Positions 8,372 to 16,197 of a stretch of DNA of 38,501 nt are shown piece after piece. Made by a program: the position numbers and the translations under genes. A model generated the notes under the pieces. The model was not told the origin of the DNA and made no database searches. It saw nothing but the letters and a program-made list of their open reading frames with translations. Source of the stretch: a virus; IMG/VR virus record IMGVR_UViG_3300013103_000025, positions 1 to 38,501 of that record. One strand, written 5' to 3'. The first letter of the stretch is position 1. Each line of letters opens with the position of its first letter.

Positions 8372-8414
8372 GAAAAGAAGGCGGGGTGAGTATAATCAAC
8401 CCCGCATTCTTTTC
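8372..8414 (-). terminator. Rho-independent terminator, near copy of 7595-7632
   Basis: GAAAAGAAGGCGGGGT pairs with ACCCCGCATTCTTTTC around a loop of about 10 nt. The GGCGGGG stem and the ATAATCAA loop sequence repeat those at 7595. It follows the MerR-like gene at 8414-8983. Gene plus terminator may have been duplicated as one unit. Confidence 0.8.
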
Positions 8415-8983
8415 TACTTCATGGTTATTTTTTTAGCCACCTTTTTACGCCTTATTCCCTTTTTACTGTAATTGTTTTCAAACTCATATTGTTTTTTTGC
8501 GAGGGATCCCAGATCCAAAATTAAAATACTTGCGCTACCGGGTGCAAAATTAAAACCATTGAAAATGATATCACCATTTTCATTTGAGATTTTAAAATAT
8601 TTTTCATCAATTTGTTTATTTGTCATGTTGGTTAAAATTCCCCCAACAATATCTAGATCATTATGGGGCATTTCACACCACAAATTAAAATACCGATTAG
8701 GATCTGTAATTAATGACATTTTAAATAACTCTTTATATTCCATTATTTCTATAATGTTTTTGAATAACTCTAAAATATTTTGCAGCATTGATTTGTTTAA
8801 TCCCATCTGATGACATTCTGACAAAATATAAAATTGAAACAATTCACTACTATCAAATTTATATCCAGACCCTCTACCACAATTTCTCCCAAATCTCAGG
8901 TTAATTACATTTTTTTCTATATAATATTGAATTTGCCTCACTGATAACTCTGTTGCTTTCGATACATCTTGTGTTAAATACAT
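8414..8983 (-). CDS. MerR-like DNA-binding protein, copy 2
   Basis: A 189-residue protein with a clear MerR-like N-terminus: MYLTQDVSKATELSVRQIQY (HTH, with the 'vR.iqYYiekn' segment following) and a wing region containing GRGSGYKFDSSELFQFYIL. The C-terminal domain contains 'WCEMPHND', 'VGGILTNM', 'GFNFAPGSASILILDLGSLA' and 'KKQYEF', parallel to copy 1. It ends in a basic tail (KKGIRRKKVAKK). A class I promoter motif lies 50 nt before the ATG and an AAAGGAG site precedes the start. It is likely a phage regulator; its target is unknown. Confidence 0.78.
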   Translation of the reverse strand: MYLTQDVSKATELSVRQIQYYIEKNVINLRFGRNCGRGSGYKFDSSELFQFYILSECHQMGLNKSMLQNILELFKNIIEIMEYKELFKMSLITDPNRYFNLWCEMPHNDLDIVGGILTNMTNKQIDEKYFKISNENGDIIFNGFNFAPGSASILILDLGSLAKKQYEFENNYSKKGIRRKKVAKKITMK

Positions 8984-9033
8984 CTTTTTCTCCTTTGGTT
9001 AGTTGTTATAAATTGAAAATTATTTTTTCATTA

Positions 9034-9047
9034 TTTAATATATATAG
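9034..9047 (-). promoter_or_regulatory. Class I promoter-like motif
   Basis: The minus strand reads CTATATATATTAAA, 50 nt before the MerR-like gene start. It differs by one base from the TATATATATTAAT form shared by five other sites. Confidence 0.55.
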
Positions 9048-9077
9048 CAAAGGAGGGCAAAAGAAGAAAAATCACGT

Positions 9078-9116
9078 AAAAAATGGGGCAGCAGAATGAT
9101 TAAATTCTGCTGCCCC
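9078..9116 (-). terminator. Rho-independent terminator of the sheath gene
   Basis: A perfect 13-bp stem (GGGGCAGCAGAAT with its complement, 6-nt loop) is followed on the minus strand by ATTTTTTACG. It lies just after the sheath stop. Confidence 0.9.
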
Positions 9117-9132
9117 AAAGGGAAAATTAAGC

Positions 9133-11163
9133 TTAATAAATAAAGAAATTCAGCTCAATTTTTTCAACAACTCTTGTCGGAGTTAGCGAAACATTAATAT
9201 GAAAAGTTTTGGTTTTCTTTTCATATTCGGATGCACCAACATCAACACTATATGAGTAAAGGCCACGTTTAGCTTTTACTGCCTCAAGAAAATCTACCAC
9301 ATCATTTCGAACTGAATTCCAAGTAATTTCATCATTCAATTCAAAGATATAAAATTTGGCATATTGTTCAAGAGCACGTTTGCAATAAAGAATCAAACGA
9401 ACAATATTAAGATCCTGTAAAGCACTCGGTTTCGCCTGAGTTGTAAGCTGACCCCAAACACTATAACCAACCGCAAATTTAACAATGGGGTTAATCTGTT
9501 TGAGATACAATTGATCCCGTTGACCAAGGCGCGGATTAAAACGAAGATCCATAATTGTATCAATAGACCCACGCTGGAATCCTGCAATAGCATACCACAC
9601 TTCAGCTACATTATCATTTCGCGGAGCTAAGTATGACATATGATAAACCGGAGACACCCAAATATCATTGCCCGTAAAAGAATCATAAATCTTATTGTAA
9701 GATTCATAAAGAGCACAGAAATAATTATTAAAACTGTGATCACTCTCACGTTTAGAAATTGAATGTTGGAATGTTGAGTTATCACCATTATCAAGCAATG
9801 CAACACAATCACGCCGAGTTTGAACTAATGTGCTGATTTGCTGTTTTACAGATGTGGAATAACCACAATCAAATACCATGGTGAAATAAATCTTTTCGGT
9901 GTCCATGATATTATCATCAATGTCACCGCTGTAGCCTGACGCCAATAGACGCTCAGCTTCCGGGTAATCAACATTACCATTTACATCAAGTAATGAACCA
10001 TCACTACCCTTACGAAGCGGAATGGGGTCACTGGTCATAAATGCATCTGAAACATAATCCAATTCTTTACGAATGTAGTATGTAACACTTGCTTCCCAAT
10101 CAAAATGAGATAATTGCTGACCAGGTGTCTCGGTACCAGGATCGCCAAGTTCATGGAGCCAAGTTTGATTCGCACCTGTAAGATTGCGATTATCAAAAAT
10201 ATTTATCATTTGATTATCGGAACCAGATGAAGCACCCAACCAACCCCATACACGATTACCACGCTGGTCAATAGCAAGAATGCTATATACAGCTTCGCCA
10301 AGTTCGGTAGAATTTTGCCAATCACTAAAATCTTGTTTAGCATCTTCAATTGTTGCAGGAATCAAATCAAAGTTATTACTACCAACTGGATTTTCAACTA
10401 CGGTTGTAACAGCAGACCAACCTTGGTTTTGGTCATATGAACGAACTAGCAATTCATAGCCACTTGAATATTCACCATTTGCAAGTTCCATTACGCCTCG
10501 CAATACAGCAGAATATTTTCCAAGAATGTCAACAATGAAAATAGAATCGCCGGAATTATCTCGGGCAGTTGGGTCAAATGATACAACATACGATTCGATA
10601 ATTACTTCATCACCATCTTTCTGCAACTCATAAATATCAAGGTTATATACGCCTTCAAACATCGGGTTTGCATGTTTGGTAATACGGATAGATAAACCAT
10701 TATAATAGTCACCACGACCAATTGGGTGTAGAATACAAAGCGGATAAATATCGCTTGTAGGATCCCGATCCAGTGAAGATACAATTTCAGTATGCGTATT
10801 AAGCGTTTCTACCCAAGTCAATTGAATATCAGATGTAGCATCGCCAGCAGCATGAACAACATCAATTCGAAGATTTGAATAAGCAGAATCATCGGGCATA
10901 CAACGCATATAATAAAGGGAACCAGATTCCCCCAAAAAGTTATATGCACAATACTGACCCTGGCCATAATTTTTACCATATGTGGTAATGTCAGGTTCGC
11001 CCCATTCTCCAATCAATTCATTTCGGCCACTTAGAAAAAGAACTTCGTTATCACGACCCTTTTTTGTAAGTGCACAAATAAAACCAGTGGTAGAGGGAAC
11101 CGCTTGTACATACGTTGATAAATCAATTATCTTTGTATATACACCCGGAGAGATGTTAGACAT
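9133..11163 (-). CDS. Tail sheath protein, gp18-like
   Basis: A 676-residue protein, close to T4 gp18 (659 aa). It opens with SNISPGVYTKIIDLSTYVQ and 'VPSTTGFICALTKKGRDNEV', then GRNELIGEWGEPDI and YGQGQYCAYNFLGESGSLYY, the standard phage sheath N-terminus. The C-terminal quarter has 'ISKRESDHS..NYFCALYESY', 'GSIDTIMDLRFNPRLGQRDQ' and 'DEITWNSVRNDVVDFLEAVK', typical of the contractile core domain. The sheath contracts to drive the tube into the host. The GGAGGACATATT leader is strong, fitting high expression. It is a one-gene unit with its own strong terminator, separated from the tube gene by the regulatory island. Confidence 0.93.
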   Translation of the reverse strand: MSNISPGVYTKIIDLSTYVQAVPSTTGFICALTKKGRDNEVLFLSGRNELIGEWGEPDITTYGKNYGQGQYCAYNFLGESGSLYYMRCMPDDSAYSNLRIDVVHAAGDATSDIQLTWVETLNTHTEIVSSLDRDPTSDIYPLCILHPIGRGDYYNGLSIRITKHANPMFEGVYNLDIYELQKDGDEVIIESYVVSFDPTARDNSGDSIFIVDILGKYSAVLRGVMELANGEYSSGYELLVRSYDQNQGWSAVTTVVENPVGSNNFDLIPATIEDAKQDFSDWQNSTELGEAVYSILAIDQRGNRVWGWLGASSGSDNQMINIFDNRNLTGANQTWLHELGDPGTETPGQQLSHFDWEASVTYYIRKELDYVSDAFMTSDPIPLRKGSDGSLLDVNGNVDYPEAERLLASGYSGDIDDNIMDTEKIYFTMVFDCGYSTSVKQQISTLVQTRRDCVALLDNGDNSTFQHSISKRESDHSFNNYFCALYESYNKIYDSFTGNDIWVSPVYHMSYLAPRNDNVAEVWYAIAGFQRGSIDTIMDLRFNPRLGQRDQLYLKQINPIVKFAVGYSVWGQLTTQAKPSALQDLNIVRLILYCKRALEQYAKFYIFELNDEITWNSVRNDVVDFLEAVKAKRGLYSYSVDVGASEYEKKTKTFHINVSLTPTRVVEKIELNFFIY

Positions 11164-11234
11164 AATATGTCCTCCAAAAATGTTTTATTCCACGTTAATA
11201 AATTATCAATTTTTTTAAAAAAATACCCATGCGT

Positions 11235-11891
11235 CTATGTATAAATGTACCATATAAATAACAATTGTCTTGTATTCGTTTTAACAATTGTTGGAAATGT
11301 AACACGTGAAAATAAATGAAACGGGCCAGAAGCACCAGGTGAATTGTCAACCGCAGAAAACAATCCAGCTTCGCTTATATTTAACCCAAGAGAATCACTT
11401 ACACCAATGCGCGAAGTTGTTTGAAGGATGATCCATGCATTATCATTATAAGGATCTTGTTGAAATTCAATTGCTTCAATTGGTTTTTTGTAATAATCTG
11501 TTCCCCGCAAATCACCACATGCAACATCGGTCGCACTAATGGGGAGACTTTCATACAAATCATCATCCGTAGAAATGGGGGGGTTTGGGTTGAATGGATC
11601 GCCAACACTAACCCCACCTGATCCAATGCCAAGCCAATACAAACCTTCTTCATATTGGGTGTCAACCGAAGGATTATTTAAACGTGTAATTTTCTGAGCT
11701 ATTAATTCTCTTCCAACATAAACAACTAGATTTGATTTACCCACCAGTTGCTGATTTCCATCTTCATCAATTTCATATATTTCGACGTATCCTTCTGGCT
11801 TACGACTTCCACCACAAGCTTCATCCCCCATCGTAGCGGCGAGGCAATTTTTACCATATTCATCTTTAATAATAAATTTGCTGGTTTCCAT
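11235..11891 (-). CDS. Probable virion structural (baseplate/fibre-base) protein
   Basis: A 218-residue protein. I start it at the ATG at 11889-11891; a TTG six codons upstream lies inside the GAGGATAAAAAG ribosome site. No TM or signal is seen. The pattern 'YVEIYEIDEDGNQQLVGKSN' followed by 'YWLGIGSGG', 'ISEAGLFSAV' and 'LFSRVTFPTIVKTNTRQLLF' is beta-rich and typical of phage baseplate-to-fibre adaptor proteins, though I cannot name the family. It is the last gene in a unit with two baseplate-type proteins upstream and has its own class II motif 38 nt before the start. Confidence 0.75.
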   Translation of the reverse strand: METSKFIIKDEYGKNCLAATMGDEACGGSRKPEGYVEIYEIDEDGNQQLVGKSNLVVYVGRELIAQKITRLNNPSVDTQYEEGLYWLGIGSGGVSVGDPFNPNPPISTDDDLYESLPISATDVACGDLRGTDYYKKPIEAIEFQQDPYNDNAWIILQTTSRIGVSDSLGLNISEAGLFSAVDNSPGASGPFHLFSRVTFPTIVKTNTRQLLFIWYIYT

Positions 11892-11929
11892 ATTTCTTTT
11901 TATCCTCAATAAGTTGGAAGCTATATCTC

Positions 11930-11942
11930 ATTATTATGTTCT
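11930..11942 (-). promoter_or_regulatory. Class II promoter-like motif
   Basis: The minus strand reads AGAACATAATAAT, 38 nt before the ATG at 11891, in the 66-nt gap between two structural genes. Confidence 0.5.
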
Positions 11943-11957
11943 ATGTTTAATTTGTTA

Positions 11958-13811
11958 TCACGCCACCTGCAATTCAACATTACTTCTATAAGGAGCAGAA
12001 TAAGTTTCATCTGAATAAAAATCAAATACAACATCGGGTGTAATATTATCATCAATTATTATAAAACAAACATCGCTTGCATATTGGTCATCGAAATAAC
12101 CACCTTCATCAAATACAACAAATCCACCTGACTGAACGGCGTATGATGTTGTACCAACCGTATCACTTTCGATTAATGCAGATGGTATGATTTCACCATG
12201 CTTTCGCATAGCCAATTTATCAACAAAGTGATCTGTAATTGTTGTTTGGAATGAATCAGGTGGATCACAGGCTGCACCAATATCATAATATGAGCCACAA
12301 TCATATGTATCACGGGAATATGATAAAGCATTCCCAGTTGGACAATTTAGACTCTGGTCATTACAACACGGTCGGCTATTACAAGTATCCCAATCTACAA
12401 TTTGTTCAACAATGATATCTGTGCAATAATCTTTTAAACGAATTGATTCTTCAAGGCGATCATTAAAAATCAAACCAAAATCTGTTAATAATAATCTTGC
12501 ATGATAAGGTTTGAAGAAATTAATTATCCCGCCAAGATCCCGCAACAATTCTTCCTGACCTAAAATCATATACCCTAAGTTAGGCACATATATTGAAAAA
12601 TAGGTTTTTACCCATGATGAAAATTCTTCTGACAATTGCCCGAGAATTGTTGCACCTGGTGTAATTGATAATAAACCATCTAATCTATCTTTCGACTCTG
12701 GAAAAATGCTTGATAATATATCTTCAGCACTCCCAGAACCGGGAAAAATATGCTCAGAAAAATCAACCGTAAAATCATTATAATATTGGCGTATATTTTC
12801 TTCCCGCTCATCTCGGGAATGTTGCTCACCATGAAGAGATTCATAATCTGTAGTAATAGCTGTATAACTATTTGGGTTTTTATTGTATTTATAAATTAGA
12901 GTTTGATCCGGTGTTCCGTATTCTTCATCTGGGAAAGTTTTGTCAAATACATACACCATCGAAGCATACAACTCCAATAATGAAACATATTTATTCAACA
13001 CAACTGAAAATAGATCAGTTGCTGGATATGTATGATTGGTTAATATGTAATCATATTGGTCTGCCATATGTCGATTTATATGAGCAAATAACAAACTCAA
13101 TTCTGACATATCCAAATATATTCGCAATGAATAATATGGACTTTTGGCAGGAAGATGATTATTTAAAGCAAGTTGTTGATTTACCATCTTGGATTCAGAG
13201 GTCATCCAATGTGGATCCCAATCAGTTCCTTCTTCAAATGTTAATACTGTTGGAAGGGTATCAACATTATACCCAACGCTTTTGGCTAATATGCTTTCAA
13301 AATAAATTCTTGCTTCAGGTGAAACATTATCACCATAATTCATTTTAACCATATATTCAAAAATCTGAATACTTGGTATGCCATGATATCTTAAAGCGTG
13401 TGCAACAGACCCGGGTGAGCCTTTTATTTTATACAAATTCACCAGATCTAAAAAGAAACTTACTTTATTATAATTAATGCGATTATTTACATATGTAAGT
13501 TTATTTGAATAAGGATAACCATAACTACGAAATAGTTCATCCAAATGAGAATTGGGCAATACATATAGATCGCTTATATCTTTTTGAACTGTAGTTAAAG
13601 TTCTGTGACTTGCAAACCAATCAATTAAAAATGCACGAAGTCTTTTATAATCTTCAGAAGCAAAAGCTACCTGGTCAAGAGTTTTTTCAAAAAATACTTC
13701 AAGCGTCCCTTTATCAGATTGGGCTATTGCATATAGAGGTTCATATAATTCAACATTCGTATCACCAGATAGATGTTTGAATATTGCATCGAAATCTTCT
13801 TTAGTCCACAT
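11958..13811 (-). CDS. Baseplate-associated protein with gpI-like segment
   Basis: A 617-residue protein. Residues about 85-150 (LPNSHLDELFRSYGYPY ... 'NRINYNKVSFFLDLVNLYKIKGSPGSV' ... ALRYHGI) resemble the P2 gpI-type tail protein segment 'l..La..~g......r.....li.n...ly~.KGT..al...l~..Gi'. The C-terminal part holds a Cys-rich cluster (CNSRPCC ... LNCPTG ... YDCGSY ... ACDPPD, about residues 490-535) that could bind metal or be disulphide-bonded. The gene overlaps the preceding one by 11 nt, so the two are translationally coupled. It ends TGA immediately followed by TAA. The baseplate/fibre role is inference from context and the gpI-like stretch. Confidence 0.75.
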   Translation of the reverse strand: MWTKEDFDAIFKHLSGDTNVELYEPLYAIAQSDKGTLEVFFEKTLDQVAFASEDYKRLRAFLIDWFASHRTLTTVQKDISDLYVLPNSHLDELFRSYGYPYSNKLTYVNNRINYNKVSFFLDLVNLYKIKGSPGSVAHALRYHGIPSIQIFEYMVKMNYGDNVSPEARIYFESILAKSVGYNVDTLPTVLTFEEGTDWDPHWMTSESKMVNQQLALNNHLPAKSPYYSLRIYLDMSELSLLFAHINRHMADQYDYILTNHTYPATDLFSVVLNKYVSLLELYASMVYVFDKTFPDEEYGTPDQTLIYKYNKNPNSYTAITTDYESLHGEQHSRDEREENIRQYYNDFTVDFSEHIFPGSGSAEDILSSIFPESKDRLDGLLSITPGATILGQLSEEFSSWVKTYFSIYVPNLGYMILGQEELLRDLGGIINFFKPYHARLLLTDFGLIFNDRLEESIRLKDYCTDIIVEQIVDWDTCNSRPCCNDQSLNCPTGNALSYSRDTYDCGSYYDIGAACDPPDSFQTTITDHFVDKLAMRKHGEIIPSALIESDTVGTTSYAVQSGGFVVFDEGGYFDDQYASDVCFIIIDDNITPDVVFDFYSDETYSAPYRSNVELQVA

Positions 13812-14607
13812 AATCAGGCCCGCTTTCAGAAATTAATTTAAATATTTGATTTATAACAAATACCTCAACTAAACAATCCAATGGTCGATTTGCAATTGGC
13901 TCATCAGGGTTGTAATATTGGTGGTCACCTGTTTTCAATGTATAAATGTAAATGCTAATAAGACGCGAAAATACGGTCAACAATGATAGATTAACACTTA
14001 GTAAATATGAGCTACCAGGCAATTCAATAAGGGTAGGGGCTTCGTTATTTTCGTGTATATAAATGTTAATTGAATCTGGATCAATTCGATAATGAGCCAA
14101 AGCATCTAAAACAATTACATCACACCAACAAAGTTGAAATACATTTAGACCAACTTCATCTGGTTCTTCCTGAATAACTGTATAAATGGATGTCGAATCC
14201 GTCGGTATCAAATCCCCAGTTGTCGTGTCCACATATAAATAACAGCTTGTGCTATCAGGATCGCAACTTGTGCTATCACCATTTGGTAAATTTGAAAATT
14301 GTGGCTGACGATATGATATTCTATTAGGCACGTAGTATTGAGAATAATGATAAATAGATAATCTATCTAACATTGATGTTGGCCACGATCTCATATCAGT
14401 TTTATTTTCATAGCCAATTGTATAATCCAATCCATGTATCCATTCATCTGAAAATAACAATTGCAGAAAACTTTGATTAAACATCATGTGTTCGGGATAA
14501 ATATGCCCAGGTTGAAAAGTTACCCCCTTATCTAACATATTCGTTTTTCCAAATTCAGAAAAATAGAATTGTAAATCGGACATAAATTTTGCACTTTGTG
14601 GTAACAT
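13801..14607 (-). CDS. Virion structural protein, unknown family
   Basis: A 268-residue protein, first gene of a three-gene structural unit. It has no TM, signal peptide or motif I recognise. It contains 'FQPGHIYPEHMMFNQSFLQLL', a Ser/Thr/Asp/Cys-rich stretch with DSTSCDPDSTSC (about residues 111-122, a short internal repeat of D-S-T-S-C), and a beta-rich C-terminus with LLSVNLSLLTVFSRLISIYI. The 3' end overlaps the gpI-like gene by 11 nt. A class II motif lies 40 nt before the ATG; the ribosome site is a weak AAGGGAAA. Partner of the downstream baseplate protein is a reasonable guess. Confidence 0.75.
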   Translation of the reverse strand: MLPQSAKFMSDLQFYFSEFGKTNMLDKGVTFQPGHIYPEHMMFNQSFLQLLFSDEWIHGLDYTIGYENKTDMRSWPTSMLDRLSIYHYSQYYVPNRISYRQPQFSNLPNGDSTSCDPDSTSCYLYVDTTTGDLIPTDSTSIYTVIQEEPDEVGLNVFQLCWCDVIVLDALAHYRIDPDSINIYIHENNEAPTLIELPGSSYLLSVNLSLLTVFSRLISIYIYTLKTGDHQYYNPDEPIANRPLDCLVEVFVINQIFKLISESGPDYVD

Positions 14608-14647
14608 TCAATTTCCCTTATACATTATTATATAATACGTTAAACCT

Positions 14648-14661
14648 TTTTATTATGTTCT
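14648..14661 (-). promoter_or_regulatory. Class II promoter-like motif
   Basis: The minus strand reads AGAACATAATAAAA, 40 nt before the gene at 14607. It is only 7 nt from the class I motif on the opposite strand, making a compact divergent promoter. Confidence 0.55.
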
Positions 14662-14668
14662 GGTTTAC

Positions 14669-14681
14669 TATATATATTAAT
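14669..14681 (+). promoter_or_regulatory. Class I promoter-like motif
   Basis: TATATATATTAAT, 44 nt before the ATG at 14726. It is identical to copies at 16141, 28528 and 33601. Confidence 0.6.
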
Positions 14682-14725
14682 AGTTGAAAGTAATTATTAT
14701 ATTCAAAATTAATAAGGAGAAACAC

Positions 14726-14938
14726 ATGCTAAATGTAAATATTGGCGTACCTAGAGAAAAAATAAAATTAATTAAAGTTATTGAAGATGAGTTGGATGTG
14801 GCAGGTGTTTATTTTGATAATGATGGAGGCGATGATTTTACATATAATATTAATGCGGGATTTGATGATTTAATTCAGGGGAGGATATTTGAAAAAAAGT
14901 GGGCTAAGATAACTTATGTTGAAACAGAATTATTTTAA
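14726..14938 (+). CDS. Small unknown acidic protein
   Basis: A 70-residue protein, MLNVNIGVPREKIKLIKVIE and onward, acidic in the middle (VYFDNDGGDDF). I start it at 14726, 5 nt after AAGGAGA; an upstream TTG at 14684 has no ribosome site. It looks like a compact alpha/beta protein of no family I know. It is the first gene after a class I motif and is followed 21 nt later by a MerR-like gene, so the two probably share a transcript. Confidence 0.7.
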   Translation: MLNVNIGVPREKIKLIKVIEDELDVAGVYFDNDGGDDFTYNINAGFDDLIQGRIFEKKWAKITYVETELF

Positions 14939-14959
14939 TTTTAAAAAACGGAGAATGGA

Positions 14960-15322
14960 ATGAAACTAACAAAAAAAGATATGGCAGAAATGTCAGGAAT
15001 GAATTTAAGAAAAATTCAATATTATACTGAGGCCATAAGTGTATTTAAAATTTTTAACTCTGGCAATGGTACAGGAAATCGGAGGCAATACACGATCCAA
15101 GATGCATATTTATTCAGGGTTATAAAATATTTAACTAAATGGAATATTAGCAGCACAGCAATTGATAAGGTTATAACAAGCATTGTTCAAGGTGATTTAT
15201 ATTTTGAAGATCTTATTATTACCGAAGATTTTCATGCACATAAATATTTCGCATCAGCTAATTATTCTCAATTTATGGTATTGCATATTGAAAAATTTCA
15301 CAAATATTTAATTCCTGATTAA
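14960..15322 (+). CDS. MerR-like DNA-binding protein, copy 3 (short)
   Basis: A 120-residue protein with a MerR-type N-terminus: MKLTKKDMAEMSGMNLRKIQ and 'YYTEA', the same '.lt..d......s.RkIqYY.e' layout as the protein at 8414, then 'GNRRQYTIQDAYLFRVIKYL' as the wing region. The C-terminal effector domain of copies 1 and 2 is absent, and 'IDKVITSIVQGDLYFEDLII' follows instead. The ribosome site is CGGAGA. Within this window three proteins share the fold, so the phage seems to run several related regulators. Confidence 0.75.
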   Translation: MKLTKKDMAEMSGMNLRKIQYYTEAISVFKIFNSGNGTGNRRQYTIQDAYLFRVIKYLTKWNISSTAIDKVITSIVQGDLYFEDLIITEDFHAHKYFASANYSQFMVLHIEKFHKYLIPD

Positions 15323-15328
15323 TATGCA

Positions 15329-15367
15329 CAAACCAAGATGGGTAGGTATCTTATTCATCTTGGTTTG
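15329..15367. terminator. Hairpin, probable terminator between convergent genes
   Basis: A perfect 12-bp stem (CAAACCAAGATG with its complement) and a 15-nt loop directly follow the MerR-like gene on plus. The T tract is weak on both sides. The hairpin overlaps the last codons of the minus-strand ORF at 15351. Confidence 0.55.
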
Positions 15368-15524
15368 TTGCTAAACTTTCAACTACATATTGAGCAGGCC
15401 CATCAACCTCAATCATTTTTTTACCTGGTTCGACATTTAATTTTTCTGTAACCAATCTACCAAGCTTGTCAAAGAATCGAATATTAATATTAAATTTCAT
15501 ACCGACCGTATGAAAATGTAACAT
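15351..15524 (-). CDS. Small ORF, possibly a UGA-readthrough extension
   Basis: A 57-residue frame (ATG at 15522-15524; a second ATG at 15498-15500). It contains FNINIRFFDKLGRLVTEKLN and ends ESLATNQDE. Neither ATG has a ribosome site. The frame is exactly in phase with the gene at 15528-15713, whose stop is TGA followed by C; only TGA-CAA separates them. It may be made by reinitiation or by readthrough of that UGA, giving a 120-residue product. Unknown function. Coding status is uncertain. Confidence 0.5.
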   Translation of the reverse strand: MLHFHTVGMKFNINIRFFDKLGRLVTEKLNVEPGKKMIEVDGPAQYVVESLATNQDE

Positions 15525-15527
15525 TTG

Positions 15528-15713
15528 TCACGTTAAGAAAGGAAACAAATAACAATGATCGTTTGGGATATTATCATATGCCGTTAATCCGTTTTTTATT
15601 TCCTCTGGGCTTTTCATCATTATAACTTTCTTGAATGAAGCCAATAATAAATCCATATCAGATTCATCTTGCGATTTTTTTATCATTGCCTCCAATAAGG
15701 GGGTGGTCGCCAT
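15528..15713 (-). CDS. Small unknown protein
   Basis: A 61-residue protein, MATTPLLEAMIKKSQDESDM and onward, mostly helical. It has a good AAGGAGC site and a class II motif 17 nt upstream. It ends ACG-TGA-CAA; the same ACGTGACA octamer occurs at the UGA junction of the virion gene at 21671. The in-frame ORF downstream makes a readthrough product possible. No family recognised. Confidence 0.65.
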   Translation of the reverse strand: MATTPLLEAMIKKSQDESDMDLLLASFKKVIMMKSPEEIKNGLTAYDNIPNDHCYLFPFLT

Positions 15714-15730
15714 ATTATGCTCCTTGTAAT

Positions 15731-15747
15731 TATTTATAATATGTTCT
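15731..15747 (-). promoter_or_regulatory. Class II promoter-like motif (best match)
   Basis: The minus strand reads AGAACATATTATAAATA, containing TATAAATA, the T4 late promoter consensus, 17 nt before the ATG at 15713. Confidence 0.6.
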
Positions 15748-15756
15748 GAAAATTAG

Positions 15757-15777
15757 CAAAAAAAGCCCGAAGGCTTT
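15757..15777 (-). terminator. Rho-independent terminator with TTCG loop
   Basis: The minus strand reads AAAGCC-TTCG-GGCTTT followed by TTTTGC. It is 12 nt after the stop of the gene at 15789. It is short but has the extra-stable UUCG tetraloop and a U run. Confidence 0.85.
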
Positions 15778-15788
15778 GAGTCAAAGAT

Positions 15789-16061
15789 TTAAAGATCGTG
15801 AAGGAATCCATTAACCCTGATAATCTGCTCAGGTATCAACATCCTCATTCGAAATGTTTCTATCGGACGCGCACCTTCCTTCGCGGCATTTGGGGATTCA
15901 TACCAGCTAACATTCAACTGGTGTGAATCCAACCGTATTGACATTGCTTTAGATGTTAAATCTTTAGCAATAATCAAACAGTTTTCAAACCCTTTTATTT
16001 TTTTACACTTAAGCCCCCACCCACGCGAAATATTGCGAATAGCTTTTTCCAAATCTTTCAT
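15789..16061 (-). CDS. Small unknown protein
   Basis: A 90-residue protein with a strong ACGGAGGGGCT leader. It begins MKDLEKAIRNISRGWGLKCK and has a basic, alpha/beta look with 'SIRLDSHQLNVSWYES'. Two Cys (KCKK, ENCLI). No family recognised. It is a single-gene unit between a class I motif, 46 nt before the start, and the TTCG-loop terminator. By promoter class it would be expressed with the regulators, not with structural genes. Confidence 0.75.
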   Translation of the reverse strand: MKDLEKAIRNISRGWGLKCKKIKGFENCLIIAKDLTSKAMSIRLDSHQLNVSWYESPNAAKEGARPIETFRMRMLIPEQIIRVNGFLHDL

Positions 16062-16106
16062 AGCCCCTCCGTTAATTTGTTATAGGTAAAATTGTTATCT
16101 TTAATA

Positions 16107-16120
16107 ATTAATATATATAG
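16107..16120 (-). promoter_or_regulatory. Class I promoter-like motif
   Basis: The minus strand reads CTATATATATTAAT, 46 nt before the gene at 16061. With the copy at 16141 it forms a divergent class I pair. Confidence 0.6.
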
Positions 16121-16140
16121 TCATTTTAATAATTCATTGC

Positions 16141-16153
16141 TATATATATTAAT
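16141..16153 (+). promoter_or_regulatory. Class I promoter-like motif
   Basis: TATATATATTAAT, 44 nt before the ATG at 16198, preceded by GC as in the opposite-strand copy at 9034. Confidence 0.6.
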
Positions 16154-16197
16154 CGGTGAAATGAAATATTTTAAACTTTAAATTTTCGGAGGGTATG

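Noticed and set aside
12872-13348. 158-residue open frame on plus
   Set aside because: It lies antisense inside the well-supported gpI-like gene and has no ribosome site.
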